Source of the DNA: Bacillus aerolatus
Lineage (GTDB): Bacteria; Bacillota; Bacilli; Bacillales; Domibacillaceae
DNA: 64,000 nt
Assembly (NCBI RefSeq): GCF_009183655.1
Contig: NZ_WEIO01000001.1
Location: forward strand, 1 to 64,000
Direction: 5' to 3'
Below, in pieces: positions 8,945 through 18,113 of this stretch. Numbering within the stretch: position 1 is the first letter of the stretch; each line of letters opens with the position of its first letter. The notes under the pieces were generated by a model that worked only from the letters and a program-made list of their open reading frames with translations, was not told the DNA's origin and made no database searches. The translations under genes were made by a program, and so were the position numbers.

Positions 8945-9745
8945 ATGAACAGACCGATTGGAGTCATTGATTCGGGAGTAGGCGGCCTGACTGTAGCGAA
9001 AGAGATCATGCGCCAGCTTCCGAATGAAACGATTTATTACACGGGAGATACAGCCCGCTGTCCTTACGGGCCGAGACCGGCAGAGGAAGTGAAGACATTC
9101 ACATGGGAAATGACCCGGTTTTTAATAGAGAAAAAGATCAAGATGCTCGTCATTGCCTGCAACACAGCTACAGCTGTTGTGCTGGAAGAAATTCGATCGG
9201 CGCTTTCTATCCCGGTCATCGGTGTTATACACCCGGGGGCAAGAGCGGCTATTAAACAAACGAGAAACGACCAGATTGGCGTGCTCGGCACGATTGGAAC
9301 GATTCGAAGCGGCGCTTATGAAGAAGCACTCACATCGATCAATAAAAAGGCGGCGGTGACAACGCTTGCCTGCCCGAAATTTGTGCCGCTCGTGGAAAGC
9401 GGGGAATATAAAAGCGCCATGGCTAAAAGAATCGTCGCTGAAACGCTGATGCCATTAAAAGGCACGAAGATTGATACAGTTATTTTAGGGTGCACGCACT
9501 ATCCGCTGCTTGAACCAGTTATAGCGAATACACTTGGCGATCAAGTGCAGATTATTAGTTCTGGTGAAGAAACCGCCCGTGAAGCCAGTGCAATTTTGGA
9601 TTATAAGCAGCTGCTGGCAAAAGAAACCCTGCGTCTTCCCCATCTTTTTTATACGACAGGTTCACGGGATTTATTTTATGAAATTGCTTCCGATTGGCTG
9701 CAAGACAAAAACATTCACATTGAAGCGATCCGCTTAGAGGGCTAA
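8945..9745 (+). CDS. racE: Glutamate racemase
   Basis: 266 residues, full length. The family signatures are [16 protein letters not shown] at the N-terminus and the two catalytic cysteines in ACNTATA (near residue 74) and LGCTHYPLL (near 185). It converts L- to D-glutamate for peptidoglycan in the cytoplasm. It is close behind the MarR gene. The stop codon lies inside the stem of its own terminator. Confidence 0.95.
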   Translation: MNRPIGVIDSGVGGLTVAKEIMRQLPNETIYYTGDTARCPYGPRPAEEVKTFTWEMTRFLIEKKIKMLVIACNTATAVVLEEIRSALSIPVIGVIHPGARAAIKQTRNDQIGVLGTIGTIRSGAYEEALTSINKKAAVTTLACPKFVPLVESGEYKSAMAKRIVAETLMPLKGTKIDTVILGCTHYPLLEPVIANTLGDQVQIISSGEETAREASAILDYKQLLAKETLRLPHLFYTTGSRDLFYEIASDWLQDKNIHIEAIRLEG

Positions 9746-9758
9746 GCGGATTTTTTTT
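9728..9758 (+). terminator. Terminator of racE, overlapping its stop codon
   Basis: ATCCGCTTAG (9728-9737) pairs with CTAAGCGGAT (9742-9751), 4-base loop, eight T. TAA of racE is at 9743-9745. Confidence 0.9.
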
Positions 9759-9853
9759 ATCTTTATTTGAAGAGACAGAAGATTTGTCCAAGCTAGTTCT
9801 AAGTTTTCGAAACGCCCGTATATTTAGTACAAATAGCTTTAGGAGGGGTAGTT

Positions 9854-10900
9854 ATGCGAAAAAAGAAAACGGCGGCGGTAGCAGCCATTCTGATTTCTTC
9901 TGTTTATACAGCCGGCTGCGGATTGTGGCCTGATGAAAAAAAAGAGAAAATTGATCCCCCGCAGTCCGTCGTTTATACGGACAGCCTAGCTGGCAGTGAA
10001 GAACAGAAGGCTGCACAAAATAAAAATGTAGTGATGACGGAACTGTACTTAATTGATAAAAATGGCTATGTCGTTTCTAAGACGATGCCCCTTTCAAATA
10101 CAAAAAGTTTGGCCAAGCAGGCGCTTGAACATCTTGTGGCTGAGGGGCCGATTTCCAATTTAATGCCTAATGGATTCCGGGCTGTGCTGCCGGCTGGAAC
10201 ACAAGTGAAAAGTGTGAACATTGAAGATGGTACGGCAACTGTAGACTTTTCCCCGGAATTTAAAGAATATGAGAAAGCGGATGAAGCGAGAATTGTTCAG
10301 TCCATCACGTGGACATTGACGCAGTTCGATTCAGTCAAGCGAGTAAAAATGCAAGTGAACGGTCATCCGCTGACCGAAATGCCGATTGGGAAAATGGCGC
10401 TGGATGAAGAAGGTATGACCCGCCAGGCCGGCATTAATATGGATGCATCCGGCACGGTGGATCTCGCAGATACAAGGCCCGTGACGGTGTATTACATGGC
10501 CCAGCAGGGAGAAAGCTATTATTACGTACCTGTCACGAAGCGCGTCAGTAACAAGGAAGAAGACCAAATTACCGCTGTTGTCAAAGAACTGGCTAAGGGA
10601 CCAAGAGCAGGCTCGGGGCTTGTGACAGAATTTTTGCCGGAAGCTGAGCTGTTAGAGAAGCCGGTCATTAAAGACGGCCGGGTGACGCTGAATTTTAATG
10701 AAGCAGTTCTCGGGAGCTTTGAAAGTAAAATGGTGTCCGAGCATGTGTTGAAATCTCTCGCTTTATCTTTAACGGAAAGCGGACAAATCGAGAGTCTGGC
10801 CATTCAAGTCGGCGGCAGCTCGAACATTACGACCGAACAAGGAGAGCCGCTCAGCAGCTCGGTGACCCGGCCGGAGGTAGTGAATCCAATCGATTTGTGA
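9854..10900 (+). CDS. gerM: Sporulation/germination lipoprotein GerM
   Basis: 348 residues. The N-terminus has a lysine-rich head, a hydrophobic stretch and a lipobox-like TAGC, with the lipidated cysteine at 22; the -3 position is T rather than the usual L. Two GerMN (sporulation/spore germination) domains follow, about 65-185 and 205-330, each with a VDFSPEF/LNFNEAV type strand and a helix starting VQSITWTL or EHVLKSLAL. In B. subtilis GerM is needed for sporulation and germination and links the SpoIIQ-SpoIIIAH channel complex. ATG follows AGGAGGGG. Confidence 0.93.
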   Translation: MRKKKTAAVAAILISSVYTAGCGLWPDEKKEKIDPPQSVVYTDSLAGSEEQKAAQNKNVVMTELYLIDKNGYVVSKTMPLSNTKSLAKQALEHLVAEGPISNLMPNGFRAVLPAGTQVKSVNIEDGTATVDFSPEFKEYEKADEARIVQSITWTLTQFDSVKRVKMQVNGHPLTEMPIGKMALDEEGMTRQAGINMDASGTVDLADTRPVTVYYMAQQGESYYYVPVTKRVSNKEEDQITAVVKELAKGPRAGSGLVTEFLPEAELLEKPVIKDGRVTLNFNEAVLGSFESKMVSEHVLKSLALSLTESGQIESLAIQVGGSSNITTEQGEPLSSSVTRPEVVNPIDL

Positions 10901-10952
10901 AAGCGTTCATTTGATGAAATGGAGCAGATTTGCCGATAATACTTCCTATCAG

Positions 10953-11005
10953 ATCATCTATCTAATCATCCGGCCATTGGGCGATTAGATAAATGATTTC
11001 TTTTT
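10953..11005 (+). terminator. Terminator-like inverted repeat after gerM
   Basis: ATCATCTATCTAATC (10953-10967) pairs with GATTAGATAAATGAT (10983-10997) with one mismatch; TTTCTTTTT follows. The loop is long (15 bases). Confidence 0.7.
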
Positions 11006-11074
11006 ATGCAGAGGAGAAAAGATGCTACTATAAGAAGATACGCGGGATAAATAGGGACCACGGAGGGAATTAAC

Positions 11075-11815
11075 ATGAGGTTTGACGGAAGAGAAGCACA
11101 TGAACTGAGAAATGTAAAAATTGAAACCAATTATTTAAAACATCCGGAAGGGTCGGTATTGATTCAAGTCGGTGACACGAAAGTCATTTGCACAGCAAGC
11201 ATTGAAGACCGAGTGCCTCCGTTTATGAGAGGAAGCGGCAAAGGCTGGATTTCAGCGGAGTATTCGATGCTGCCGCGGGCAACGGGGCAAAGAAATATCC
11301 GGGAGTCTTCAAAAGGTAAAGTGTCGGGAAGAACGATGGAAATCCAGCGGCTGATCGGACGCGCCCTTAGAGCCGTAGTAGATTTAGAAGCGATCGGCGA
11401 GCGGACAGTCTGGATCGACTGCGATGTAATTCAAGCGGACGGCGGCACGCGGACCGCTTCTATCACTGGTGCTTTCGTGGCGCTGACGTTTGCACTTAAT
11501 AAACTGTTTGAGGAAAAAGAATGGCCATCATTCCCAGTTACTGACTTTTTAGCTGCGACAAGCGTTGGAGTCGTCAAAGAACATGGCGCCGTGTTAGACT
11601 TGAACTACATAGAAGACAGCCAGGCAGAAGTGGACATGAACGTTGTCATGACCGGAGCGAACGAGTTTGTCGAGCTGCAGGGAACAGGAGAAGAAGCGAC
11701 ATTTTCCATAAACGATTTGCAGCGACTCCTAGAACTCGCTCAATTAGGCGTCACCGGCCTATTTGCTATTCAAGCGGCTGCGCTTGGCGAAATCGCCGAA
11801 AAAATCGGTAAGTAA
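11075..11815 (+). CDS. rph: Ribonuclease PH
   Basis: 246 residues, usual length. Family motifs seen are [12 protein letters not shown] at the start, [18 protein letters not shown], the basic [11 protein letters not shown], and the catalytic/phosphate region [20 protein letters not shown]. It trims the 3' end of tRNA precursors by phosphorolysis. First gene of rph-rdgB-ysnB; the next ATG is 18 bases after its stop. Confidence 0.96.
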   Translation: MRFDGREAHELRNVKIETNYLKHPEGSVLIQVGDTKVICTASIEDRVPPFMRGSGKGWISAEYSMLPRATGQRNIRESSKGKVSGRTMEIQRLIGRALRAVVDLEAIGERTVWIDCDVIQADGGTRTASITGAFVALTFALNKLFEEKEWPSFPVTDFLAATSVGVVKEHGAVLDLNYIEDSQAEVDMNVVMTGANEFVELQGTGEEATFSINDLQRLLELAQLGVTGLFAIQAAALGEIAEKIGK

Positions 11816-11833
11816 CCAAAAAGGGGAAACGAT

Positions 11834-12442
11834 ATGAAGACTGTGATTATCGCGACAAAAAATAAAGGGAAAGCAAAAGAGTTCACGAGTTTGTTTGCGG
11901 ATTACGGAATTGAAGTGAAGACGCTGCTCGATTATCCGTTATTCGAGGATGTCGAAGAAACGGGAGAAACATTTGAAGAAAATGCGGTGTTAAAAGCAGA
12001 AACGATTTCTGCTCAAACCGGGCAGCTCGTCATTGCGGATGATTCCGGTTTAATGATCGATGCACTTGACGGCCGTCCGGGCGTTTATTCCGCCCGTTAC
12101 GCCGGTGAAGAAAAAGACGATAAAGCAAACATTGAAAAAGTGCTCCATGAACTTAAAGGCACTCCGGCAGATGAACGGACAGCCCGCTTTTACTGTGCCT
12201 TGGCGATCGCCCGTCCTGGAAAAGAAACGGTGACCGTATCGGGAGTGTGTGAAGGAATAATAACGGAAGAAAAGCAGGGGACGAACGGTTTTGGCTACGA
12301 TCCAATCTTTTGGGTGGAGCAATTCGGGAAAACGATGGCGGAACTTCAGCCGGATGAGAAAAACAGCATTAGCCATCGCGGCCAGGCGATCAAAAAATTA
12401 GACAACATGCTGCCGGATTTGATAGGCGGTGAAACAGAGTGA
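11834..12442 (+). CDS. rdgB: XTP/dITP pyrophosphatase (HAM1/RdgB)
   Basis: 202 residues. It starts [15 protein letters not shown], the nucleotide-binding signature, then [33 protein letters not shown] with the metal-binding acids, and [10 protein letters not shown] near residue 155. It hydrolyses non-canonical purine triphosphates to monophosphates and so keeps them out of DNA. Its stop overlaps the ysnB start by GTGA, indicating translational coupling. Called ysnA in B. subtilis. Confidence 0.95.
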   Translation: MKTVIIATKNKGKAKEFTSLFADYGIEVKTLLDYPLFEDVEETGETFEENAVLKAETISAQTGQLVIADDSGLMIDALDGRPGVYSARYAGEEKDDKANIEKVLHELKGTPADERTARFYCALAIARPGKETVTVSGVCEGIITEEKQGTNGFGYDPIFWVEQFGKTMAELQPDEKNSISHRGQAIKKLDNMLPDLIGGETE

Positions 12443-12948
12443 AGGTATTGGTAGTCAGCGACAGCCATGGCTGGAGCGAAATTTTAACAGAATTGAAAGA
12501 GCGCTACGAAAAAGAAGTGGACGTGATGGTTCATTGCGGCGATTCCGAGCTTTCAGATGACGACCCGGCGATTGCCGGTTACATTGTCGTCAGAGGAAAT
12601 TGTGATACGGAAGATGAGTTTCCGTACGATGTCGTCGAAGGCGTGGGCGGCAGAAGAATATTCGTCACTCATGGCCATCGCTACGATGTTAAACTGTCGC
12701 TCATGAAGTTAAAATATAAAGCGCAAGAATACGGGGCTGATTTCGTCTTTTTCGGCCACTCCCACCTGCTTGGGGCGGAAAAAATCGATGACGCCATTTT
12801 CTTAAACCCCGGCAGCATCACGTTGCCGCGCGGGCGACGGGAGAAAACCTATGCTATCGTCGAGGTGGACAAGCAACAGGCCGCCGTTCGGTTTTTTGAT
12901 GACAGGCATCAGGAACTTACGGAACTGAGCCATACATTTATGTTATGA
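12439..12948 (+). CDS. ysnB: YsnB/YfcE-type metallophosphoesterase
   Basis: 169 residues. All metal-ligand motifs of the small calcineurin-like phosphodiesterases are present: VVSDSHG (residues 4-10), [22 protein letters not shown] and FFGHSH. Likely acts on phosphodiesters in the cytoplasm; the natural substrate is not known. GTG start inside the rdgB stop. The stop codon overlaps its terminator. Confidence 0.9.
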   Translation: MKVLVVSDSHGWSEILTELKERYEKEVDVMVHCGDSELSDDDPAIAGYIVVRGNCDTEDEFPYDVVEGVGGRRIFVTHGHRYDVKLSLMKLKYKAQEYGADFVFFGHSHLLGAEKIDDAIFLNPGSITLPRGRREKTYAIVEVDKQQAAVRFFDDRHQELTELSHTFML

Positions 12949-12976
12949 AGAAAGAGCGGCTGGCCGCTCTTTCTTC
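12947..12976 (+). terminator. Terminator of rph-rdgB-ysnB
   Basis: GAAGAAAGAGCGGC (12947-12960) and its exact complement (12963-12976) with a tiny loop; the near-symmetric ends could work both ways. Confidence 0.85.
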
Positions 12977-13037
12977 CACTTCTTGTTAGATGTTTGCAGC
13001 AATAAAAATAAAAGAAGAAAAAATTCTCAAAAACCCG

Positions 13038-13066
13038 TTGACATTATTCGGCTGAATTGTTAATAT
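13038..13066 (+). promoter_or_regulatory. Sigma-A promoter of tRNA-Arg
   Basis: TTGACA, 17-base spacer, TAATAT; transcript start about 55 bases before the tRNA. Confidence 0.85.
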
Positions 13067-13126
13067 AAAAAATGTCTTACATAACTTGTTCAAATGCTGA
13101 TGAAAACAGAGAATGAGTTAAAACAT

Positions 13127-13203
13127 GTCCCAGTAGCTCAGTTGGATAGAGCATACGCCTTCTAAGCGTACGGTCGGGAGTTCGAATCTCTCCTGGGACG
13201 CCA
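13127..13203 (+). tRNA. tRNA-Arg (anticodon UCU)
   Basis: Complete cloverleaf with encoded CCA. Acceptor GTCCCAG pairs with CTGGGAC (13193-13199), discriminator G at 13200. The anticodon loop is CTTCTAA with anticodon TCT at 13161-13163, reading AGA arginine codons. The T arm contains GTTCGAATC. It has its own promoter and terminator, so it is a monocistronic unit. Confidence 0.97.
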
Positions 13204-13216
13204 TACATAACGAACC

Positions 13217-13249
13217 AACCTTTCAGGCAATCGCCTGGAAGGTTTTTTT
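13217..13249 (+). terminator. Terminator of tRNA-Arg
   Basis: AACCTTTCAGGC (13217-13228) with GCCTGGAAGGTT (13233-13244), one wobble, T-run. Confidence 0.9.
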
Positions 13250-13370
13250 CTTTGCTTTTTTTTTCAAAACAGACGTGCTACACTTACAGAAATAAAAGAT
13301 GCGTAAATGAAAACAACAGCTGTCTAGTGAAATGTTCGTATCCAGACAGAGACGATCGGGTGACGTAAAG

Positions 13371-14348
13371 ATGAAAAAGAAAAAGTGGAATAGAAAAGGG
13401 AACGTCTTTATCTTCCCGGGAACGGGTGAAGCGCTCATTCAGAAAGGAAGAGCCGCACTTGAAGCAAAAGATTATGACCAGGCGGCTTTGTTTTTGTCGG
13501 AAGCGCTGGAGTATCCGCTTGCTGAAGAAGGGGACGTGAAAACGGCTCTTTTATTAGCGTTGTACGAAAGCGGGCGTTATAAAAGCGCGCTTGAACTTTG
13601 CAGCGATATGCTTCATAAAGGTCTCGGCGATTATTATGACGTGCTCGATATTTATGTGCTAATTCTTATGCACGAAAAGCAATATGACACGATTTACTCC
13701 ACGCTCACCGCTCTAATGGAAGAGAAGCAGCTGCCTGAAGAGAAGCGGGAGTATTTTGAGCGGCTGCTGGAATTAAGTAGAAAAATGAGCGACTCCCCGG
13801 GAACAGAATGGAAACCGCTTTTTACCGGTAAAGAAAGTTTGCGGGAACAGACGCTGAAGCTGATGGAGCTTGTTCATGTGAATATCCGTCCATATGCCGA
13901 TGAACTCACCGCTATGCTGCAAAAGGCGGATAATCATCCATTTTTGCAGACGCTCGTTTTAAACGTATTAAAAGAGCACGGAGTGGAAAAACCGGTAAAA
14001 GTACAAAAGTTTTATTTTGAAGAAATGATCATACCAGCCCGGCTGATAGACGCGTTTGAAAAAGATTATTTTAAAGATGTGATTCAGTTGTTGGAGGAAA
14101 AGTTGGCCGATACGAATCCTGTATTGCTTGAGCAGGCGAAGGAAATGGTGAAGCGCCATTTTTTCCTGCTATATCCATTTGAGCCGGACAATATTTCTCC
14201 GGCAGGGTGGGCGGAAGCTACCCTTCTGCTGCTTCACGCTTATTATGAAGAAATAGAGCCGGCAATAGAGGAAGAAACAAATAAGGACATCCGGCTGGGT
14301 CTCGCTTTTGTGCGGAAATTAGACGAAATTTCTTCGCCGATCATGTAG
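13371..14348 (+). CDS. ysoA: YsoA-like TPR protein
   Basis: 325 residues from the ATG at 13371, chosen because GGGTGA lies seven bases upstream; an in-frame ATG at 13332 lacks a ribosome site. Residues about 20-120 form helical pairs of tetratricopeptide type (GRAALEAKDYDQAALFLSEA, LLALYESGRYKSALELCSDM), a protein-interaction fold. The rest is helical with no catalytic motif. It matches ysoA by position, between ysnB and tig. Function unknown; cytoplasmic. Confidence 0.8.
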   Translation: MKKKKWNRKGNVFIFPGTGEALIQKGRAALEAKDYDQAALFLSEALEYPLAEEGDVKTALLLALYESGRYKSALELCSDMLHKGLGDYYDVLDIYVLILMHEKQYDTIYSTLTALMEEKQLPEEKREYFERLLELSRKMSDSPGTEWKPLFTGKESLREQTLKLMELVHVNIRPYADELTAMLQKADNHPFLQTLVLNVLKEHGVEKPVKVQKFYFEEMIIPARLIDAFEKDYFKDVIQLLEEKLADTNPVLLEQAKEMVKRHFFLLYPFEPDNISPAGWAEATLLLLHAYYEEIEPAIEEETNKDIRLGLAFVRKLDEISSPIM

Positions 14349-14356
14349 CCTTTTTG

Positions 14357-14384
14357 TTGAAAGAGAAAAAACGTATGTTATAAT
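14357..14384 (+). promoter_or_regulatory. Sigma-A promoter of tig
   Basis: TTGAAA, 16-base spacer, TATAAT with an extended -10 TG one base upstream. Confidence 0.8.
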
Positions 14385-14492
14385 GTAAAGGTCATAATGT
14401 GTCCTTTTTGTGTAGGAAACGATATACATAGGGCGGCCGAACAACTTATACTGTTCATGATGATCAATTTATAGATTTTTGGAGGGAACTTT

Positions 14493-15779
14493 ATGTCTGC
14501 TAAATGGGAAAAACAAGAAGGGAACCAAGGGGTTCTTACAGTAGAAGTAGATGTGGAAACAGTTAATAACGGTTTGGATTCCGCATTTAAAAAAGTAGTA
14601 AAAGATATTAACGTACCTGGTTTCCGTAAAGGAAAAATGCCGCGTGCTTTATTTGAAAAACGTTTCGGAGTAGAATCTCTTTACCAGGATGCACTGGATT
14701 TCATTCTTCCAGAAGCGTACGGAAAAGCGGTTGAAGAAGCAGGAATCGATCCTGTTGACCGTCCGGACATTGACATTGAGCAAATGGAAAAAGGCAAAGA
14801 GCTGATTTTCAAAGCAACTGTTACAGTGAAGCCTGAAGTAAAGCTTGGTGAATACAAAGGGTTGGAAGCTGAGAAGCTAAGCACAGAAGTAACAGATGAA
14901 GATGTGCAGGAAGAACTGACTGCTTTGCAAAAGCGTCACGCTGAGCTTGTTGTGAAAGAAGACGGCAAAGTAGAAGAAGACGATACAGTCGTTCTTGATT
15001 TTGAAGGCTCTGTTGATGGTGAAGTATTCGAAGGCGGCACGGCTGAAAACTATTCATTAGTAATTGGTTCCGGCACGTTCATCCCGGGCTTTGAAGAGCA
15101 ATTGATCGGCATGGCAGCCGGCGAAGAAAAAGACGTGGAAGTTGCTTTCCCTGAAGAATACCATGCGGAAGAACTTGCAGGTAAGCCAGCTGTCTTTAAA
15201 GTAAAACTTCATGAAATCAAGTCTCAGGAGCTTCCTGAACTAAATGATGAATTTGCAAAAGAAACAGATGAAGATGTAGAAACACTGGATGCATTGAAAG
15301 AAAAAATCCGCACACGCTTGGAAGAGCAAAGGAAAACAGAAGCAGAGCAAACGCTTCGTGACACACTTGTAGAGAAAGCAACGGCTAATGCAGAAGTGGA
15401 TGTGCCGGAAGTGATGGTTGAGAACGAAATCGACCGCATGCTTCAAGAGTTCACACAAAACCTTTCTATGCAAGGCATGAACCTTGATCTTTACTACCAG
15501 TTCTCAGGCCAAAGTGAAGCAGACCTTCGCAGTCAAATGAAGGAAAATGCTGAAACACGCGTACGTACAAGCTTAACGCTTGAAGCAATTGCTCAAGCTG
15601 AAAACTTGGAAGCAACTGAAGAAGATACAGAAGCGGAATTAAGCAAGATGGCAGATCAATTCAACTTATCAGTAGAAGATATTAAAAAAGCATTAGGCAA
15701 CCTGGAAGGCATGCAAGGTGACTTGAAAATTCGTAAAGCGATCGAATTTCTTGTGGAAAACAGCAAAACTAGTGCATAA
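14493..15779 (+). CDS. tig: Trigger factor
   Basis: 428 residues. The N-terminal ribosome-binding domain contains the signature [17 protein letters not shown] (residues 44-60). The FKBP-type prolyl isomerase domain lies at about 160-245 ([30 protein letters not shown]), and a long helical C-terminal chaperone domain at 250-428. It receives nascent chains at the ribosome exit. Stand-alone gene with its own promoter and terminator; ATG after TTGGAGGGAA. Confidence 0.97.
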   Translation: MSAKWEKQEGNQGVLTVEVDVETVNNGLDSAFKKVVKDINVPGFRKGKMPRALFEKRFGVESLYQDALDFILPEAYGKAVEEAGIDPVDRPDIDIEQMEKGKELIFKATVTVKPEVKLGEYKGLEAEKLSTEVTDEDVQEELTALQKRHAELVVKEDGKVEEDDTVVLDFEGSVDGEVFEGGTAENYSLVIGSGTFIPGFEEQLIGMAAGEEKDVEVAFPEEYHAEELAGKPAVFKVKLHEIKSQELPELNDEFAKETDEDVETLDALKEKIRTRLEEQRKTEAEQTLRDTLVEKATANAEVDVPEVMVENEIDRMLQEFTQNLSMQGMNLDLYYQFSGQSEADLRSQMKENAETRVRTSLTLEAIAQAENLEATEEDTEAELSKMADQFNLSVEDIKKALGNLEGMQGDLKIRKAIEFLVENSKTSA

Positions 15780-15798
15780 TATATATAGGTAAAGATAG

Positions 15799-15829
15799 AC
15801 AAGGCGCGAATTGCTCGTGCCTTGTTTTC
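15799..15829 (+). terminator. Terminator of tig
   Basis: ACAAGGCGCGA (15799-15809) with TCGTGCCTTGT (15815-15825), one mismatch, then TTTT. Confidence 0.8.
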
Positions 15830-15849
15830 TACCCATTACATACATATGG

Positions 15850-15955
15850 AAAAGCGGAAGGTGCTTGTCCAGCGCGCCAGCGGATTTATGGCTCTGCTCT
15901 TTGGCTCCGACAGAGAGAGTGAAATCAGCATACGCGCTAGCACTGCAGTTAGATA
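15850..15955 (+). repeat. Type A palindromic repeat (degenerate)
   Basis: AAAAGCGGAAGG start and internal CGGATTTATGGCTCT / GAGAGAGTGAAATCAGC arms as in the better copies at 16074 and 17735; the apex is shortened and the end (CTGCAGTTAGATAA) has drifted from CTGCAGCTGGACAA. Confidence 0.75.
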
Positions 15956-16039
15956 ATAAAAGAAATGTTTTAGTAATAGTTAAGCAGGTAACACATTATA
16001 TATACAAAAGACCTTTTGTTTTTTGAATAGGGGAAAATG

Positions 16040-16048
16040 TGATACAAT
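16040..16048 (+). promoter_or_regulatory. Extended -10 promoter, probably for clpX
   Basis: TGATACAAT is an extended -10 element; no good -35 is seen. If active, the clpX transcript would begin near 16055 and its leader would carry the next three palindromic repeats. Confidence 0.45.
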
Positions 16049-16073
16049 GCAATACATAACTTTTTTAAACAAG

Positions 16074-16193
16074 AAAAGCGGAAGGCGCTCGTTCAGTGCG
16101 ATAGCGGATTTGTAGCTCTTGACGAGGAGTCGTTCTTGAACTCCGACAGAGAGAGCGAAATCAGCGTACGCGCTAGCGCCTGCAGCTGGACAA
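16074..16193 (+). repeat. Type A palindromic repeat
   Basis: AAAAGCGGAAGGCGC start, CGCCTGCAGCTGGACA end. The inside folds back: AGCGGATTTGTAGCTCT against GAGAGCGAAATCAGCG, capped by GGAGTCGTTCTTGAACTCC. About 90% like the copy at 17735 by eye. Confidence 0.85.
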
Positions 16194-16196
16194 AGG

Positions 16197-16314
16197 AAAA
16201 GCGGAAGCGGTCTGTTAAGACTCGGCAGACATAAGACGGATCGCTGAAGTGGCGTTCTTTGCCACACAGGCGTGACGGCTTATGACCGAGAGTCTGGCCG
16301 CTGCAGCTGGACAA
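16197..16314 (+). repeat. Type B palindromic repeat
   Basis: AAAAGCGGAAGCGG start, CCGCTGCAGCTGGACA end. Inside, AGACTCGGCAGACATAAGAC faces GGCTTATGACCGAGAGTCT, capped by a TGGCGTTCTTTGCCA loop. The same element, reversed, is at 53493. Confidence 0.85.
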
Positions 16315-16317
16315 AGG

Positions 16318-16436
16318 AAAAGCGAAAGCGCCTGTCCAGCCACGACAAGCATAAGATGAGATGGTGAAATGGCGTATCTCAGCTATGCAGCCAGATCAGC
16401 TTATGACCTCGAGTGGCTAGGCGCTGCAGCTGGACA
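16318..16436 (+). repeat. Type C palindromic repeat
   Basis: AAAAGCGAAAGCGCC start, GGCGCTGCAGCTGGACA end. Inside, CCACGACAAGCATAAG faces CTTATGACCTCGAGTGG. It ends only 32 bases before the clpX start codon. Confidence 0.85.
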
Positions 16437-16468
16437 AGCGAGTAATTATTCATAAGGGGTGAAAATCA

Positions 16469-17731
16469 TTGTTCAAGTTTAATGATGAAAAAGGGCAGCT
16501 TAAATGTTCTTTCTGTGGAAAAACACAGGACCAGGTACGCAAGCTTGTAGCAGGTCCCGGTGTATATATATGTGACGAGTGCATTGAACTTTGCACTGAA
16601 ATAGTAGAGGAAGAACTTGGCACGGAAGAAGAAGTAGAATTTAAAGATGTGCCAAAGCCAATAGAAATCCGTGATATTTTGGGCGAGTATGTAATCGGCC
16701 AGGAGCGGGCTAAAAAATCGCTTGCCGTTGCCGTTTACAACCATTACAAACGCATCAATTCCAATAGCAAGGTGGATGATGTGGAACTCGCTAAAAGTAA
16801 CATTTGTTTAATCGGTCCGACAGGAAGTGGGAAAACCCTTCTTGCACAGACGCTTGCACGCATTTTAAATGTACCGTTTGCGATTGCTGATGCCACTTCT
16901 TTAACTGAAGCAGGGTACGTTGGAGAAGACGTGGAAAACATTCTTCTTAAACTGATCCAGGCGGCGGATTACGATGTGGAAAAAGCAGAAAAAGGTATTA
17001 TTTACATTGATGAAATCGATAAAGTAGCAAGAAAATCTGAAAATCCTTCGATTACACGGGATGTTTCCGGTGAAGGTGTGCAGCAGGCACTTCTGAAAAT
17101 TTTAGAAGGTACAGTCGCGAGCGTTCCTCCACAGGGCGGACGCAAACACCCGCATCAGGAATTTATTCAAATCGATACAACAAACATCCTTTTCATTTGC
17201 GGCGGAGCATTTGATGGCGTGGAACAAATCATTAAACGCCGTCTTGGCCAAAAAGTAATCGGCTTCGGCTCTGACACGAAAAAAGAAGAGGTGGCAGAAG
17301 GCTCGCTTCTTTCTAAATTAGTGCCTGAAGACTTGCTGAAATTTGGTTTGATTCCTGAATTTATCGGGCGTCTTCCAGTTATCTCAAGCCTTGAACAGCT
17401 CGATGAAGAAGCGCTCGTAGAAATTTTAACAAAGCCAAAAAATGCGCTTGTTAAACAATATCAAAAAATGATGGAGCTTGACGACGTCAACCTCGAGTTT
17501 GAAGAAGGCGCTCTTCGTGAAATCGCGAAAAAAGCGATCGAACGCAAAACAGGCGCGCGCGGACTCCGCTCTATCATTGAAAGCATCATGCTCGACGTTA
17601 TGTATGACCTTCCATCACGAGAAGACATCAAAACATGCGTCATCACACAAGAAACCGTCCTCGAAAATGCTGCACCACGGCTGCTCGGCGAAGACGGCCA
17701 AAAAATAGACCTAACAAAAACATCAGCTTAA
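16469..17731 (+). CDS. clpX: ATP-dependent Clp protease ATP-binding subunit ClpX
   Basis: 420 residues, start TTG with AAGGGGTGA seven bases upstream; the N-terminus [19 protein letters not shown] aligns with the start of known ClpX, so the TTG is firm. The zinc-binding domain has C-x2-C pairs (CSFC, CDEC) at 13-40. The AAA+ module has Walker A GPTGSGKT, Walker [10 protein letters not shown], and sensor-2 [10 protein letters not shown]. It unfolds tagged proteins and feeds ClpP. It follows three palindromic repeats, which probably lie in its mRNA leader. Confidence 0.97.
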   Translation: MFKFNDEKGQLKCSFCGKTQDQVRKLVAGPGVYICDECIELCTEIVEEELGTEEEVEFKDVPKPIEIRDILGEYVIGQERAKKSLAVAVYNHYKRINSNSKVDDVELAKSNICLIGPTGSGKTLLAQTLARILNVPFAIADATSLTEAGYVGEDVENILLKLIQAADYDVEKAEKGIIYIDEIDKVARKSENPSITRDVSGEGVQQALLKILEGTVASVPPQGGRKHPHQEFIQIDTTNILFICGGAFDGVEQIIKRRLGQKVIGFGSDTKKEEVAEGSLLSKLVPEDLLKFGLIPEFIGRLPVISSLEQLDEEALVEILTKPKNALVKQYQKMMELDDVNLEFEEGALREIAKKAIERKTGARGLRSIIESIMLDVMYDLPSREDIKTCVITQETVLENAAPRLLGEDGQKIDLTKTSA

Positions 17732-17734
17732 AAG

Positions 17735-17854
17735 AAAAGCGGAAGGCGCTTGTTCAGCGCGGTAGCGGATTTATAGCTCTCGACAAGGAGTCGTTCTTGG
17801 ACTCCGACAGAGAGAGCGAAATCAGCGTACGCGCTAGCGCCTGCAGCTAGACAA
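17735..17854 (+). repeat. Type A palindromic repeat
   Basis: Starts four bases after the clpX stop; AAAAGCGGAAGGCGC to CTGCAGCTAGACA, with the arms and cap of type A (GGAGTCGTTCTTGGACTCC). Confidence 0.85.
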
Positions 17855-17871
17855 TTAAATCAAACATGGAG

Positions 17872-17909
17872 ACGGGACAGCTGAGGATCAAGCCGCTGTC
17901 CTGTTTTTC
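17872..17909 (+). terminator. Terminator of clpX
   Basis: ACGGGACAGC (17872-17881) with GCTGTCCTGT (17895-17904), one mismatch, then T-run. It lies beyond the repeat, so the repeat would be in the clpX 3' UTR. Confidence 0.75.
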
Positions 17910-17940
17910 TGTGATAAGAAGGATTTCTCCGTTAAATGCT

Positions 17941-17969
17941 GTTTACGAGTATCGAATCGAGGAAATACT
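17941..17969 (+). promoter_or_regulatory. Sigma-F/G-type promoter of lonB
   Basis: GTTTA, 15-base spacer, GGAAATACT. This fits the forespore consensus GTATA...GGnnAnAnT closely. B. subtilis lonB is a sigma-F gene, which agrees. Confidence 0.7.
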
Positions 17970-18113
17970 GGCAAATAATAAAACGGACCATTCGGCAGCT
18001 AACATAGCTGTGTCCGGGTGGAAAAACGGATCATGTGTAAAAGGATTTGTTTTCTTTCAAAAGAAAGCGGCCTTTTAGACAAGGTTTACTTTGCCGGTAT
18101 TGGAGGATGCGAT

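Noticed and set aside
18018-18113. Longer N-terminus for LonB
   Set aside because: The ATG at 18114 has a strong ribosome site and starts the known membrane anchor; upstream codons are not family-like.
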